From: Mycolicibacterium neoaurum VKM Ac-1815D
Lineage (GTDB): Bacteria > Actinomycetota > Actinomycetes > Mycobacteriales > Mycobacteriaceae
Length of the DNA stretch: 64,000 nucleotides
Reading direction: 5' to 3'
NCBI RefSeq assembly: GCF_000317305.3
Contig: NC_023036.2
Coordinates: 1,426,001 to 1,490,000, forward strand
Below the pieces are notes generated by a model, which was given only the letters and a program-made list of their open reading frames with translations, made no database searches and was not told the DNA's origin. The translations under genes and the position numbers were made by a program. Below, piece by piece: positions 38,117 to 47,255 of the stretch; positions within the stretch are counted from its first letter, which is position 1; every line of letters begins with the position of its first letter.

Positions 38117-39376
38117 ATGCGCGCCCGGCGTGATCTGGACATCGTGCTCTACGGCGCGACGGGTTTCGTCGGTCGATACGTCGCGCGTGCTCTCGCCGCC
38201 TACGGCGGTGTGCACATCGCCCTGGCCGGCAGGTCCACCGACCGGATGACCGCGCTGCGTGATTCGCTCGGTCCCGGTGCGCGGGACTGGCCGGTGCTCG
38301 TCACCGGCCTCGACGAACCCGGCGCGCTGGCGAACCTGGCCGGCCGGACCCGGGTTCTGGTCAGTACGGTCGGCCCCTATTCGGCGGTCGGCATGCCCCT
38401 GGTGGCCGCCTGCGCGTACGCCGGCACCGACTATCTGGATCTGGCAGGCGAGATCCCGTTCGTACGCGCCAGCATCCATGACTATCACCGCATCGCGGCG
38501 TCCACCGGAGCACGCATCGTGCATTCCTGCGGATTCGATTCCATCCCATCCGATCTCACCGTCCATGCCCTGCACCGTCGAGCCGTCGACGACGGCGCCG
38601 GCGAGCTCGGCCGCACGACCATGGTGCTGCGCGCCTACTCCGGCGGATGCTCGGGCGGCTCGCTGCGCACGATGGTCGAACTGATGCGCGCGGCACACGC
38701 CGATCCGTCCCTGCGCGCGGTACTCGACGATCCCTACAGCCTGTCCCCGGACCGGGCCGGCGAACCCGATCTCGGTGCCCAGCCCGACGTTCCGGTGTTC
38801 AGTGGGTCCGAGATCGCCCCCGAGCTGGCCGGGCTGTGGACCGGGGGCTACCTGATGGCGTTGTACAACACCCGCTGTGTGCGGCGGACCAACGCGCTGC
38901 TCGGCTGGCCGTACGGTCGTGGACTGCGCTACACCGAGACGCTGAGTTACGGATCCTCGCCGATGGCACCGTTTCTCGCGGCGATGAGCGGTCCGACCAT
39001 CACCGCGGCTGCGCGCCTCGGCGGGGCCTATCTGGCGAGGGTGCCCTCGCCGGTGATGGATCGGCTGGTGAAGGATTCGACCGCCGGCCACGATCACGGT
39101 GAACGCGGCCGGTACGTGGTCGAGACCTACACCAGGACCGCGGCGGGACACCGTTACGTGGCGACCATGGCGCAGCGCGGCGATCCCGGATACTCGGCGA
39201 CGGCGACACTGATCGCCGCGGCGGCGATGGCGATGGTCACCGACTCCGACCGGCTGTCCGCGCTGCGCGGTGTCCTCACCCCGGTCGCGGCAATGGGTGA
39301 CCTGTTGCTGGAAAAGCTTCCCGCGCAGGGAGTCACGCTGACGGTGACACCGCTGGGTCGCGGTCAGGGCAGGTAG
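38117..39376 (+). CDS. Saccharopine dehydrogenase-like NAD(P)-binding protein
   Basis: A 419-residue protein of the saccharopine dehydrogenase/trans-acting enoyl reductase family. The Rossmann motif LYGATGFVGRYVARALA is at residues 11-27; VLVSTVGPYSAVGMPLVAACAYAGTDYLDLAGE and VHSCGFDSIPSDL are conserved family blocks. Mycobacterial relatives act as enoyl reductases for phthiocerol/phenolic lipids or are uncharacterised. GTG or ATG upstream is not needed; ATG 38117 is 11 nt after the CGNR stop, so co-transcription is likely. The last 13 nt overlap the convergent FAD oxidoreductase gene. Confidence 0.83.
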   Translation: MRARRDLDIVLYGATGFVGRYVARALAAYGGVHIALAGRSTDRMTALRDSLGPGARDWPVLVTGLDEPGALANLAGRTRVLVSTVGPYSAVGMPLVAACAYAGTDYLDLAGEIPFVRASIHDYHRIAASTGARIVHSCGFDSIPSDLTVHALHRRAVDDGAGELGRTTMVLRAYSGGCSGGSLRTMVELMRAAHADPSLRAVLDDPYSLSPDRAGEPDLGAQPDVPVFSGSEIAPELAGLWTGGYLMALYNTRCVRRTNALLGWPYGRGLRYTETLSYGSSPMAPFLAAMSGPTITAAARLGGAYLARVPSPVMDRLVKDSTAGHDHGERGRYVVETYTRTAAGHRYVATMAQRGDPGYSATATLIAAAAMAMVTDSDRLSALRGVLTPVAAMGDLLLEKLPAQGVTLTVTPLGRGQGR

Positions 39377-41415
39377 AAACCACGGATTCGATAGAACCTG
39401 CTCCGGCCGAGCAGCGCATTCGCCGCTTGTAGGCCCGACATGACGGCGGCTTCGATACAGCCGGCGTTCATCCCGCAATCGGTCCAGTCGCCGGCCAACA
39501 CCAGGTTGTCATAACCACTCTCGTCCGGACGCAGTCGGTACTTGTCCGAGCCCGGGACCGACTGCACATACCGGTCCGAGGGGTCGATGTTGACGCTGAC
39601 ATGCTGGGTCTCTAACGCAGCGGTGCCCCGCAGACCTTCTGTGCCGCAGAGCATTTCCCAAGCGAAGCCGTCCGTGTGGACCGCCCCCGGCAGGTACAGC
39701 GCGACGTGTCGGTCCAGATACTCGGCCGCGGTCGCCAGCACCCGCTCACGAGACCGGCGTAGGTACTCGCGGTCCTCGACATCCGGCGGCCATGGGGCGT
39801 CGAACACGCCACAGAAGTAGGCCACCGTCTTCGGATCGTCCTCGGCGGGCCAGTTCTCGGCCCACAGCGTCTGCGGCATCGACGCCCAGGTGTCGAATGG
39901 TGCGACGTAGCCGCTGGTGGTCACGCCCGGCCGGAACCAACCGAGACTCGATTCGTCGGGGGAGAGCCAGAGCTGAAAGGCCTGGGTGGCCACCGTCTTC
40001 ACATGATGCGTCATGTCCCGCCACTCGGGTCGGTCGGCGATCAGTTCGCCGCAGATGATCTCCACCATCCCCGCCGACGCGGCCAGCACCACGTGGTCGA
40101 AGTCCGTTCCGCACCGCAGGATGCGCTGCCCGGCGTCGCTCCGCTCGGCGAAATGCGACTCCAGATCGCGCATCGGCCGGTCGGCGTCGACGATCTGGTC
40201 GCGCAGGGGCGCGGCGGGGAAAACCGGCAGCCCGCCGACCCGGATCAACGGATCGTAGGGCGTCCGCGGGTCGACGAGGTCGACCTGGCGTCCCATCGAG
40301 ATGGACTCCACCCGAGATCTGGTGGCGTCCAGATGCAACGCATCCACCCGATGGAAGAACTCGAATCGCACGCCGCGGGCGCGCAACGCCTGGTAGATCG
40401 GGGCGATCACCACATCACCCATGCCGGCGGACATCTTCCAGAAGAACGCACCCTTGTACTGGAACAGCGCGATTCCGGTCAGCAGCACGGCCAGGCCTGC
40501 GGCGAACGACGGCCGGGTGCAGTCGCCGTCCTCGTATCCGAAGACCATGTCGTACAGACCCCGGACCAGAGCGAAGTCCAGTACATCGGGGTGAGCACCG
40601 TGGCGGCGCAGCCAATCGCGGTATTCCTCGTCGTTGATCGCCCGGAACCCGGCCGGGTCGGTCAGTAGGTCATCGGCGATCAGGCCGCGCGCGGTCGCCG
40701 TCACCAGTGACAACAACAGCCAGAAGCGGCGGTGTCGCGGCCGGCGCTCATGGTCGAGCGCATCGCGAAGCGCCTGCAGCGGTTCGTCGAACGGCCTGCC
40801 GACCGACTCAGATGCCGGTCGCTGGACCAGTCCGCTCAGCACATCGCGGACACTCTCGCCGATCAGGGTCGAGATGCGGATCACGCGGGCCGCGCTGTCC
40901 GGATCGGTGTCCGGCTCGTCGTCGGCGTCGAGTGAGGCGGCGAAATCCGACAGCAGCTGCAGCACCCTGCGCAGGAACCCGACGACGGTCAGCTCCCGTC
41001 CGTCGGAGTCCGGTTCGCCGGGTACGTCGGCGTTTCGGGAGAATCGGCCAGGCCACACCGACCAGCTACCTGCCCAGTGGTCGGCCATCCCCAGTTCGTC
41101 GGCCGGTGCCAGCGCCTGGTCCCAGGTCAGGATCGGACAGTCGGGATCCGTTGTCGCACGGTCGATCTCGGCATAGCATTCGCGCAACAGCGCGAAGGCG
41201 TTCTCATAGGACCCCAGCCATACGTGCAGGCCGTGCTCCTCGATGCGGTCATGCACCCCGCGGCTGGAGGCACCCTTACCGCCGAGCCGCCAACCGCGCT
41301 GATAGACGGTGATGGAGTCGAAACGGTCCCGCCAACCCGGCGAACTCAGTCGCCACGCCGCGCTGAGGCCCGCCATCCCGCCGCCGAGTATCGCGACCTT
41401 CCCCCGACTCGGCAT
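39364..41415 (-). CDS. Large FAD/NAD(P)-binding oxidoreductase, phytoene-desaturase-like
   Basis: A 683-residue flavoprotein. The N-terminal dinucleotide motif AILGGGMAGLSAAWRLSS starts at residue 8; EEHGLHVWLGSYENAF follows, and the C-terminal FAD block is NLVLAGDWTDCGMNAGCIEAAVMSGLQAANALL. This layout is that of amine oxidase/carotenoid desaturase/hydroxysqualene dehydroxylase relatives, but with a long central insertion (about 120-330) including GYEDGDC. Its ATG overlaps the stop of the cyclase-ATPase gene by one base. Being in a locus with a polyprenyl synthase suggests an isoprenoid substrate; this is inference. Confidence 0.8.
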   Translation of the reverse strand: MPSRGKVAILGGGMAGLSAAWRLSSPGWRDRFDSITVYQRGWRLGGKGASSRGVHDRIEEHGLHVWLGSYENAFALLRECYAEIDRATTDPDCPILTWDQALAPADELGMADHWAGSWSVWPGRFSRNADVPGEPDSDGRELTVVGFLRRVLQLLSDFAASLDADDEPDTDPDSAARVIRISTLIGESVRDVLSGLVQRPASESVGRPFDEPLQALRDALDHERRPRHRRFWLLLSLVTATARGLIADDLLTDPAGFRAINDEEYRDWLRRHGAHPDVLDFALVRGLYDMVFGYEDGDCTRPSFAAGLAVLLTGIALFQYKGAFFWKMSAGMGDVVIAPIYQALRARGVRFEFFHRVDALHLDATRSRVESISMGRQVDLVDPRTPYDPLIRVGGLPVFPAAPLRDQIVDADRPMRDLESHFAERSDAGQRILRCGTDFDHVVLAASAGMVEIICGELIADRPEWRDMTHHVKTVATQAFQLWLSPDESSLGWFRPGVTTSGYVAPFDTWASMPQTLWAENWPAEDDPKTVAYFCGVFDAPWPPDVEDREYLRRSRERVLATAAEYLDRHVALYLPGAVHTDGFAWEMLCGTEGLRGTAALETQHVSVNIDPSDRYVQSVPGSDKYRLRPDESGYDNLVLAGDWTDCGMNAGCIEAAVMSGLQAANALLGRSRFYRIRGFYLP

Positions 41416-44400
41416 CAGTGCAACAACGCGCGCGCCTCGGCGAGTGCCGGCCACTCCTGATCGGCGGGTAGCCGGGCGATCACCTGCTCCAGATCGGCTC
41501 GGCAGCGATCCCCGTGGATCCGGAAGCGATCGGCGGCCACCGCCAGTTCCAGCACCACGGCACCCTGGGTGCGGGCCAACGCCAGCGCGTTCTCCAGGTC
41601 GGCGTCCCGATCATCGGCCGAGTCCTGGGTGTGGGCACGCAGCCGCAGCAGATCGGCGTCGAAAAGATGCCACGAGGTCTCCGCCGACATCTGCAATGCC
41701 ATGTCGATCTGCCGGCGCGCGCCCTGGATATCGCCGGCTCCGAGCAACGCGGCCGTCAGCCCGGCGTCATACCAGCACAGAAATGCCTTGAGCTCGTAAT
41801 CTCGCCAGACCTGCACCAGGGCCGCCAGCGTGGCAGTGCTCTCGCGCAGCGCCGCCAGGTCCGGTTCCGGCCCCGTCAGCGCGGCCTTCGCGCCGGCGTT
41901 GGCCGCCGCGGTGGCCGAGATCATCACCCACTCGTCGAGGCCGTTCTCGGTGGCGATCTCGGCGATGCGTCCCGCGAGATCGATCGCCTGCGCGCAATGC
42001 CCGGCATGGGTGCGCACCACGGCCTCCTGCACCCTGCCGTAACACTCGGTGAACGGGCCGTGCGGGAAGATCAATGCCTGACAACGCTTTTCCAGATCGG
42101 CGAACGATTCGACGGCCGATTCGAGATCGCCCTGCAGATAGCGGGTCAGACCGAGCAACGCATACATCCCGCCGACCGGATCGTTGGGTGCATACCAATC
42201 CCCGTCGATCTCCGGCGATTCCATCTCTGCGATGGCCGCCGCGGCCGACTCCAACCAACTGCGTGCGCTGTTCAGCTCACCGCGGAACAGCGCCAGTGAA
42301 CCGACGACCGCATCCATCACCGCCTGGTACCACTGCGGCATATCGGCGATGTTGGTGCGCAACGCGTCCACCAACTGGGCGGACCTGCGCAGATCGCCGC
42401 GCGAGGCGAAGAAACTCCACAGGGCGCTGAACGTCGCGAACATCTCCACGCCCGGGTGGTTGTCGATGATCTGCAGGCAGCGCTCGAAGTCGGCGGCCGC
42501 TTCCACGCTGGCGTGGCCGGCGGCCGCGAACCCGAGAAAGCCGCGCTCGAGCCGTATCGCCACCTCGCGGGCATCGCGTGCCTCGGTATCGGGTGGCAGC
42601 TCGGCGGTACTGTCCAGTGCTCGGCTCAACAGGGATCTGGCCTCGTTGAGCGCGCCGCGTCGCCGTGCGTCGGCCGCGGCCTTCTCATAACTGTCGGCGG
42701 CCTCGTCGAATTGCTCACCCTGTTCGTAATGGTGTGCGACCAAGGGCCATTCGGGTGTGCCATCGGCCGCCGAGCTGACCAGTGCGGTCCCGATCCGGTT
42801 GTGCAGCCGCTTGCGTGCGCTGGGCGGCAGCAACTCGGCAGCCACCTCGCGCAGCAACTCGTGCCGGAAACGCCAGCCGCCGTTGCCGAACGGCTTCATC
42901 ACCCGGTTGCGGGTCAGCTCGTCGAGGATGTCCTCGATCGCCCGGCGGTCGAGTTCGACCACGGCGGCGAGCAGGGCCTGGTCGACCTGACTGCCGATCA
43001 GCGCGGCGGCCTCGATCACCTGCCATGAGCGCTCGTTGAGTCGTAACCGCGCCACCAGGGCCTCGTAGAGGGTGTCCGGCACCTTGCCGGTCTCCGTCGA
43101 CTCGGCGGGCGCGGATTGCATCTTCGCCACGACTTCTTCGATGTAGAGCGGCATTCCATCGCAACGATCCACCACTGCCCGGCGGGCGGCGTCGTCGAGA
43201 TCTGGATGCAGTGCGGTGATCAACAGATCGGAGTGGTGCTCCTCGAACGGGGTGAGCTCGAAGGTTCTGCAGTGGGCCAGCGCCGGGACCTCGCGGCCGG
43301 TGACGACCACCATGAGTCGCCCGGGCGCCTCGCTCAGCACCGCCTGCAGGATCTCCACGGTGTCCTCGTCGTACCAGTGCACATCCTCGAACACCATCAT
43401 CGCCGGCCCGTCACCGGTTGCCGCGATCAGATATCTGCGGACGGTGTCGGCGATCTGGTCGTAGAGTCGCCCCGCCGTCGCACTCGGTGGCTGGTGGTCG
43501 ACACCCGGTGCAATGCCGAGCACGGGCGCGAGCAGGGGCACTGCCTGCTCCGGATCGAGACCGTGGCGGACGACCTCGGATCGCAGCTGCCGCAGGCCCT
43601 GGGCCGGATCGGAGTCGCGGGCGATACCGCTCGTCGCCTCCAGCAGGCGGCGGATCGGGCGCAGACCGATATCGGTGTGGAAGGACGACCCGTAGATGCC
43701 GAGCACCACGGCTCCGGACTGGCGGGCCATCGCGATGGCCGCGTCGGCCAGCCGGGTCTTGCCGATGCCACCCTCGCCCTTGAACACCACCCCCGGCACC
43801 GTCAGGGTGCCTGCCTGCGCGGCGTCCCAGCAACGCCGCAGATAGGCCATCTCGTCATCGCGCCCGATCAGCGGACCCGACAGCAACGGTGCCTCGGTGC
43901 GTTCGGCCAGCACCCGGAAATGCTCGAGGGGCTTGTCGAAACCCTTCACCGACCGGGGCGGTAACGGCTCCAGCGTGAAGTCCTCGCGCAACACCCGCCG
44001 CACCGCCTCGGAGATTGCCACCGTGCCCGGTTCGGCCAGGTCACAGACTCGCGAGGCCAGGTTGGCGCCGACCCCGATGACCTCGTCGCGCACCGGATCG
44101 ATCGTCACCACCCCGCGGTGGACACCCACCCTGACCTCGATGCCGAACCCGAACTTGCGGCGCAACCGCCTGCTGAGTGCAGCCACCTCCGCGGCGATGT
44201 CCAAGCCGGCCGACACCGCGCGGTGCGCATCGTTCTCGTGAGGTGTCGGATGTCCGAAGGTGATCAGCAGCCCGTCGCCCTGGGCCGCGCCGATGTGGCC
44301 CTCATAGGTGGCGACGATGCGGTGCACCTCGTCGCGATAGCGGCGGATCACCGTGCTGTACATCTCGGGTTCCAGTCGGGTCGACAGACCCACCGAGTCC

Positions 44401-44609
44401 ACCACGTCGACGAACAGCAGCGTCAACCGCTGCACGACGGATCCGTTGTCCGAGACCGCCATCAGCTCCTCGGCCTCGAGATTATCGCGATCGACCGCGA
44501 GCACCTGGCGGGCCAGCGATCTCGCGCTGCCATGGTCGTGGCGATTGATGGCCGCGACGGCGCTGTCGAGCAGTTCCTCGATCGTCGGACCGGCGGTGTA
44601 TTCGTTCAC
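41415..44609 (-). CDS. Class III cyclase-homology / AAA ATPase / TPR-like signalling protein
   Basis: A 1064-residue soluble protein. A cyclase homology domain (about 58-235) has metal Asp 68 in LLFVDVVDSVGLS and Asp 112 in GDGLLITFG, plus transition-state Asn 183 and Arg 187 in GANLASRVCDLA; the usual purine-specifying Lys before GD is Ala 108. A STAND-type ATPase follows (P-loop GEGGIGKT at 278-285, Walker-B MMVFEDVHWYDED). Residues from about 600 are helical repeats resembling TPRs. GTG 44609 overlaps the preceding stop. It probably senses or signals within the four-gene unit 39364-46492; cyclase activity is unproven. Confidence 0.87.
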   Translation of the reverse strand: MNEYTAGPTIEELLDSAVAAINRHDHGSARSLARQVLAVDRDNLEAEELMAVSDNGSVVQRLTLLFVDVVDSVGLSTRLEPEMYSTVIRRYRDEVHRIVATYEGHIGAAQGDGLLITFGHPTPHENDAHRAVSAGLDIAAEVAALSRRLRRKFGFGIEVRVGVHRGVVTIDPVRDEVIGVGANLASRVCDLAEPGTVAISEAVRRVLREDFTLEPLPPRSVKGFDKPLEHFRVLAERTEAPLLSGPLIGRDDEMAYLRRCWDAAQAGTLTVPGVVFKGEGGIGKTRLADAAIAMARQSGAVVLGIYGSSFHTDIGLRPIRRLLEATSGIARDSDPAQGLRQLRSEVVRHGLDPEQAVPLLAPVLGIAPGVDHQPPSATAGRLYDQIADTVRRYLIAATGDGPAMMVFEDVHWYDEDTVEILQAVLSEAPGRLMVVVTGREVPALAHCRTFELTPFEEHHSDLLITALHPDLDDAARRAVVDRCDGMPLYIEEVVAKMQSAPAESTETGKVPDTLYEALVARLRLNERSWQVIEAAALIGSQVDQALLAAVVELDRRAIEDILDELTRNRVMKPFGNGGWRFRHELLREVAAELLPPSARKRLHNRIGTALVSSAADGTPEWPLVAHHYEQGEQFDEAADSYEKAAADARRRGALNEARSLLSRALDSTAELPPDTEARDAREVAIRLERGFLGFAAAGHASVEAAADFERCLQIIDNHPGVEMFATFSALWSFFASRGDLRRSAQLVDALRTNIADMPQWYQAVMDAVVGSLALFRGELNSARSWLESAAAAIAEMESPEIDGDWYAPNDPVGGMYALLGLTRYLQGDLESAVESFADLEKRCQALIFPHGPFTECYGRVQEAVVRTHAGHCAQAIDLAGRIAEIATENGLDEWVMISATAAANAGAKAALTGPEPDLAALRESTATLAALVQVWRDYELKAFLCWYDAGLTAALLGAGDIQGARRQIDMALQMSAETSWHLFDADLLRLRAHTQDSADDRDADLENALALARTQGAVVLELAVAADRFRIHGDRCRADLEQVIARLPADQEWPALAEARALLH

Positions 44610-45124
44610 AGGCCTACTTCGATGGTGACCGGTGGTCGGTCGGCACCACGCCCGCCGGGCTCACGGTGCCGGAATCCGACCGTGCCGAGATAGTTGGCGC
44701 CGATGTAATCCGCATCCGTCAGTTTTATCCGGAACGTGGTCTCGTCCGCACGCAGGGTGGCGGGCACGAACTCGATGGCCCGGTCCGGGATGGTTTCGCC
44801 CTCGCGACCGACGCGCCGGAACGGGCCTGCCACGGTGAGTACCCGCTCGTAGGGGGCTGCGGCGATGATGATCTCCTCCGAAAGGGCGCTGAACCGTTCG
44901 ACCGGTCGGCACCACCACGGACCTGCCAGGCTCAGCGCGACGCCGTTGGCGGCCGTCCGGATCTGCAGGTCGATCAGATCATGGATGATGGTGATCCACG
45001 GGTCGATTCCCCACACGCCGCGTTCGTCGGTGCGGGCGGCCTTCTCGACGATGCTGTTCAGCTGACCCAGGTACCGATGCGCGGCGGTCGCCGCGTGGTC
45101 CACCGGTGATTCCTTGTCCGGCAT
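44606..45124 (-). CDS. Unrecognised 172-residue protein, cyclase/isoprenoid locus
   Basis: No known family recognised. The first 90 residues look helical (LGQLNSIVEKAA, WITIIHDLIDLQIRTAANGVALS); the second half is strand-rich with ERVLTVAGPFRRVG, AIEFVPATLRADETTFRIKLTDADYIGANYLGTVGF. There is no signal peptide or membrane segment. ATG 45124 has GGAG upstream, directly abuts the stop of the 455-residue protein, and its own stop overlaps the cyclase start (GTGA). Such tight packing implies obligate co-expression with its neighbours. It could be a structural or adaptor protein. Confidence 0.8.
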   Translation of the reverse strand: MPDKESPVDHAATAAHRYLGQLNSIVEKAARTDERGVWGIDPWITIIHDLIDLQIRTAANGVALSLAGPWWCRPVERFSALSEEIIIAAAPYERVLTVAGPFRRVGREGETIPDRAIEFVPATLRADETTFRIKLTDADYIGANYLGTVGFRHREPGGRGADRPPVTIEVGL

Positions 45125-46492
45125 CTACCGGCTCCGGTGGCGGGATCGGTACATGGCATCCAGAAACGTCAGTGGAGCGGCCGCCATTCGGCCGCCGACC
45201 CGACCGCCGAACTCGGTGACATCGGCGGCAGTGAGGCCCCGGTCCCACCACTTGCCGGCGAGTTCGGCGTAATCACCGGTGACGCCGATCATGGTGTCGG
45301 TCCAGATCTGCACGGCGGCGGGCACGGCGTGCCGCGGCGGGGCGGCCGGGGTGTCGTCGATGTCACCGGCAGTGTCATCGGTGTCCGGGTAGTCGAACGG
45401 TTCGGCGGTCGGATACGGCGGATCGGCCCTGCCGAGCAGAAAGTCCGACGATGCGGTGCCGTAGCCGCAGATACAGACCAGGCGCTGTTGGGCGAACGGA
45501 CTGATGCCCTCGATGTGCACCACCTTGCGGGTGCGGATGTGGACCCCGCCGCTGTCCGGATCCCCGATGGCGGTCATGTTGATGTAGCCGTGGTCCACCC
45601 GCACCCGGCCGTCGCCGGTGTCGAAGCGCGAGAGGTCCAGGTCGTAATCGAGGCGTGCCGCCGTGGCACCGGACGTCGGGTTGAACGTCAGCGGGGTGTT
45701 GAGTTCGAATCCCTCGACCAAACCCACCGTCTCCAGGACCCGCCGCCAACCGTCGGGGGCGTAGGTCGGGCCGTTGTGCGACATCCGGAGGAAGAATTCC
45801 GGGTAGTTATCGTGCCAGTTGTACGGGTTGACGACCCGTTTCAGATTGTTCAGCGATACCGAGTCCGAACTGAACTCGGTGTCGACCACGACCGAGTCGA
45901 ACCCCCGATAGTTCACCACCCCGGTCGCGCACAGCGGTGTCGTCGCGGTCTGTTCGCCGATGGCGCCCGCCCGCAGTGCCGCCGCGCGCAGGTCGTCGAA
46001 CGCATCGCGTGTGACGAACGATTCCGGAACTGTGCGGGCGAACTGATCGTCGAAGAACGCCCGGGCCATATCGCGGCGCCGCCCCGGGCCCGACGAACCG
46101 GGGCCGGCCGCCGCCAGTGCCTCGATGGTGAGGTCGCGATGCTCGTCTGCGCACAGGGCCGGCAGCGGGTTGTCGGGTTGCAACCTGTTCACCCTGGCGA
46201 TCACGGCCAGCGCGAGCAGCAGCCGGGCCTTCTGCGGCTGGGGCAGCCGGATATCGGCGGCGGCCTCGGTGGCGAGCGCGGTCAGGGCCTGTTCGGTATC
46301 GGGTCGTCCGCCGGGATCGGTGGGATACAGGAAGTGGTCGACCTCGGAGTACCAGTCGGGGTGGGCCGAATATCCGGGCAGGAACTCGTCGACCGTCGCC
46401 CCGAATTCGTTTCCATCGAAATCTCTTATCGCCGCCGAAATTCCGCCATACACCGCGAGCAGGTGTCGCACGCCTTGTCTGCTGGACGACAT
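45125..46492 (-). CDS. Unrecognised 455-residue protein, first gene of the cyclase operon
   Basis: No known family recognised. The N-terminal half (1-200) is helical and contains LLLALAVIARVNRLQPDNP and a possible hydrolytic or binding segment DMARAFFDDQFARTVPESF. The C-terminal half is strand-rich, with VDHGYINMTAIGDP, GVHIRTRKVVHIEGISPFAQQRLVCICGYG, reminiscent of a lipid-binding beta-sheet (START/SRPBCC-like), and an acidic tail. ATG 46492 follows AGGAGGGG. It is divergent from the 226-residue protein with 82 nt between starts. It has no signal peptide. Confidence 0.8.
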   Translation of the reverse strand: MSSSRQGVRHLLAVYGGISAAIRDFDGNEFGATVDEFLPGYSAHPDWYSEVDHFLYPTDPGGRPDTEQALTALATEAAADIRLPQPQKARLLLALAVIARVNRLQPDNPLPALCADEHRDLTIEALAAAGPGSSGPGRRRDMARAFFDDQFARTVPESFVTRDAFDDLRAAALRAGAIGEQTATTPLCATGVVNYRGFDSVVVDTEFSSDSVSLNNLKRVVNPYNWHDNYPEFFLRMSHNGPTYAPDGWRRVLETVGLVEGFELNTPLTFNPTSGATAARLDYDLDLSRFDTGDGRVRVDHGYINMTAIGDPDSGGVHIRTRKVVHIEGISPFAQQRLVCICGYGTASSDFLLGRADPPYPTAEPFDYPDTDDTAGDIDDTPAAPPRHAVPAAVQIWTDTMIGVTGDYAELAGKWWDRGLTAADVTEFGGRVGGRMAAAPLTFLDAMYRSRHRSR

Positions 46493-46574
46493 CACCCCTC
46501 CTGGCGGTGTTGGCGCCGTTAGCATACCGCTCAGGGGACCCGCTTGCGGGCGGGTTGACGGGAGGAGAACTTCG

Positions 46575-47255
46575 GTGGAAAACGGTACTGGCAACGGGCT
46601 TCCCTGGGCGTCGGTGTTCGATTCGGCCGCCAACATGCGGGCGCTGACCGCGATTCAGGCCGAGGGTCTGCGCGCTGCGAGCAAACTCGTCGACCGTTTC
46701 ATCACGGCGGCCTCCGACAGCGTGAACACCTTTGGCGGGACGGCGGGTTCGCGGTCGGCGCTCTCGGAGGACCAACGCGCCGACCTCTGGGGCGCCACCG
46801 ATATCGAACCCTTGCTCGCTTCCTGGTGGACGTTGATCGACCAGTTCGGCCGCGGATTCGCCGCCGCCGGAAACCGCGAGTCCGGCCGCTCCAGCGACGG
46901 ACCGCCCACGCTGGACATCGCCGCCGGGTCGGCCACCGGTCGGGTCGCCATCGAGGCAGCCCCCGGCGACACCGTCACCGCGGAGATCTGGCTCGACAAT
47001 CGCGGCGTCGACGACGCCGGTGAGATCCGGCTGCGGATCGGTGCCCTGGAATCAGACGGGGGGAGCGTCGTACCGGCCGTCGACGTCGACCTGCTTCCCG
47101 CCACGGTCGCGATGCCGCCGCGCTCGGGTCGCGGGATCGTGCTGCGGATCCGCGCCGGCGTGCCGGCCGGGGTGTATCGCGGGATCCTGTTCACGCAGGG
47201 ACACCCCGAGCTGTGGTTGCCGATCGAGCTCAGCGTGCAGGATCAACCGGCGTGA
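46575..47255 (+). CDS. Unrecognised 226-residue protein with Ig-like beta domain
   Basis: No named family recognised. Residues 1-95 are helical (ALTAIQAEGLRAASKLVDRFI, LLASWWTLIDQFGRGF), resembling phasin-like or small coat-associated helices. Residues 110-226 form a predicted Ig-like beta sandwich: GDTVTAEIWLDNRGVDDAGEI, VDLLPATVAMPPRSGRGIVLRIRAGVPAGVYRGILF. GTG 46575 follows GGAGGAG. Its stop overlaps the polyprenyl synthase start (GTGA), so the two are made together, and the pair is divergent from the cyclase operon. Confidence 0.8.
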   Translation: MENGTGNGLPWASVFDSAANMRALTAIQAEGLRAASKLVDRFITAASDSVNTFGGTAGSRSALSEDQRADLWGATDIEPLLASWWTLIDQFGRGFAAAGNRESGRSSDGPPTLDIAAGSATGRVAIEAAPGDTVTAEIWLDNRGVDDAGEIRLRIGALESDGGSVVPAVDVDLLPATVAMPPRSGRGIVLRIRAGVPAGVYRGILFTQGHPELWLPIELSVQDQPA

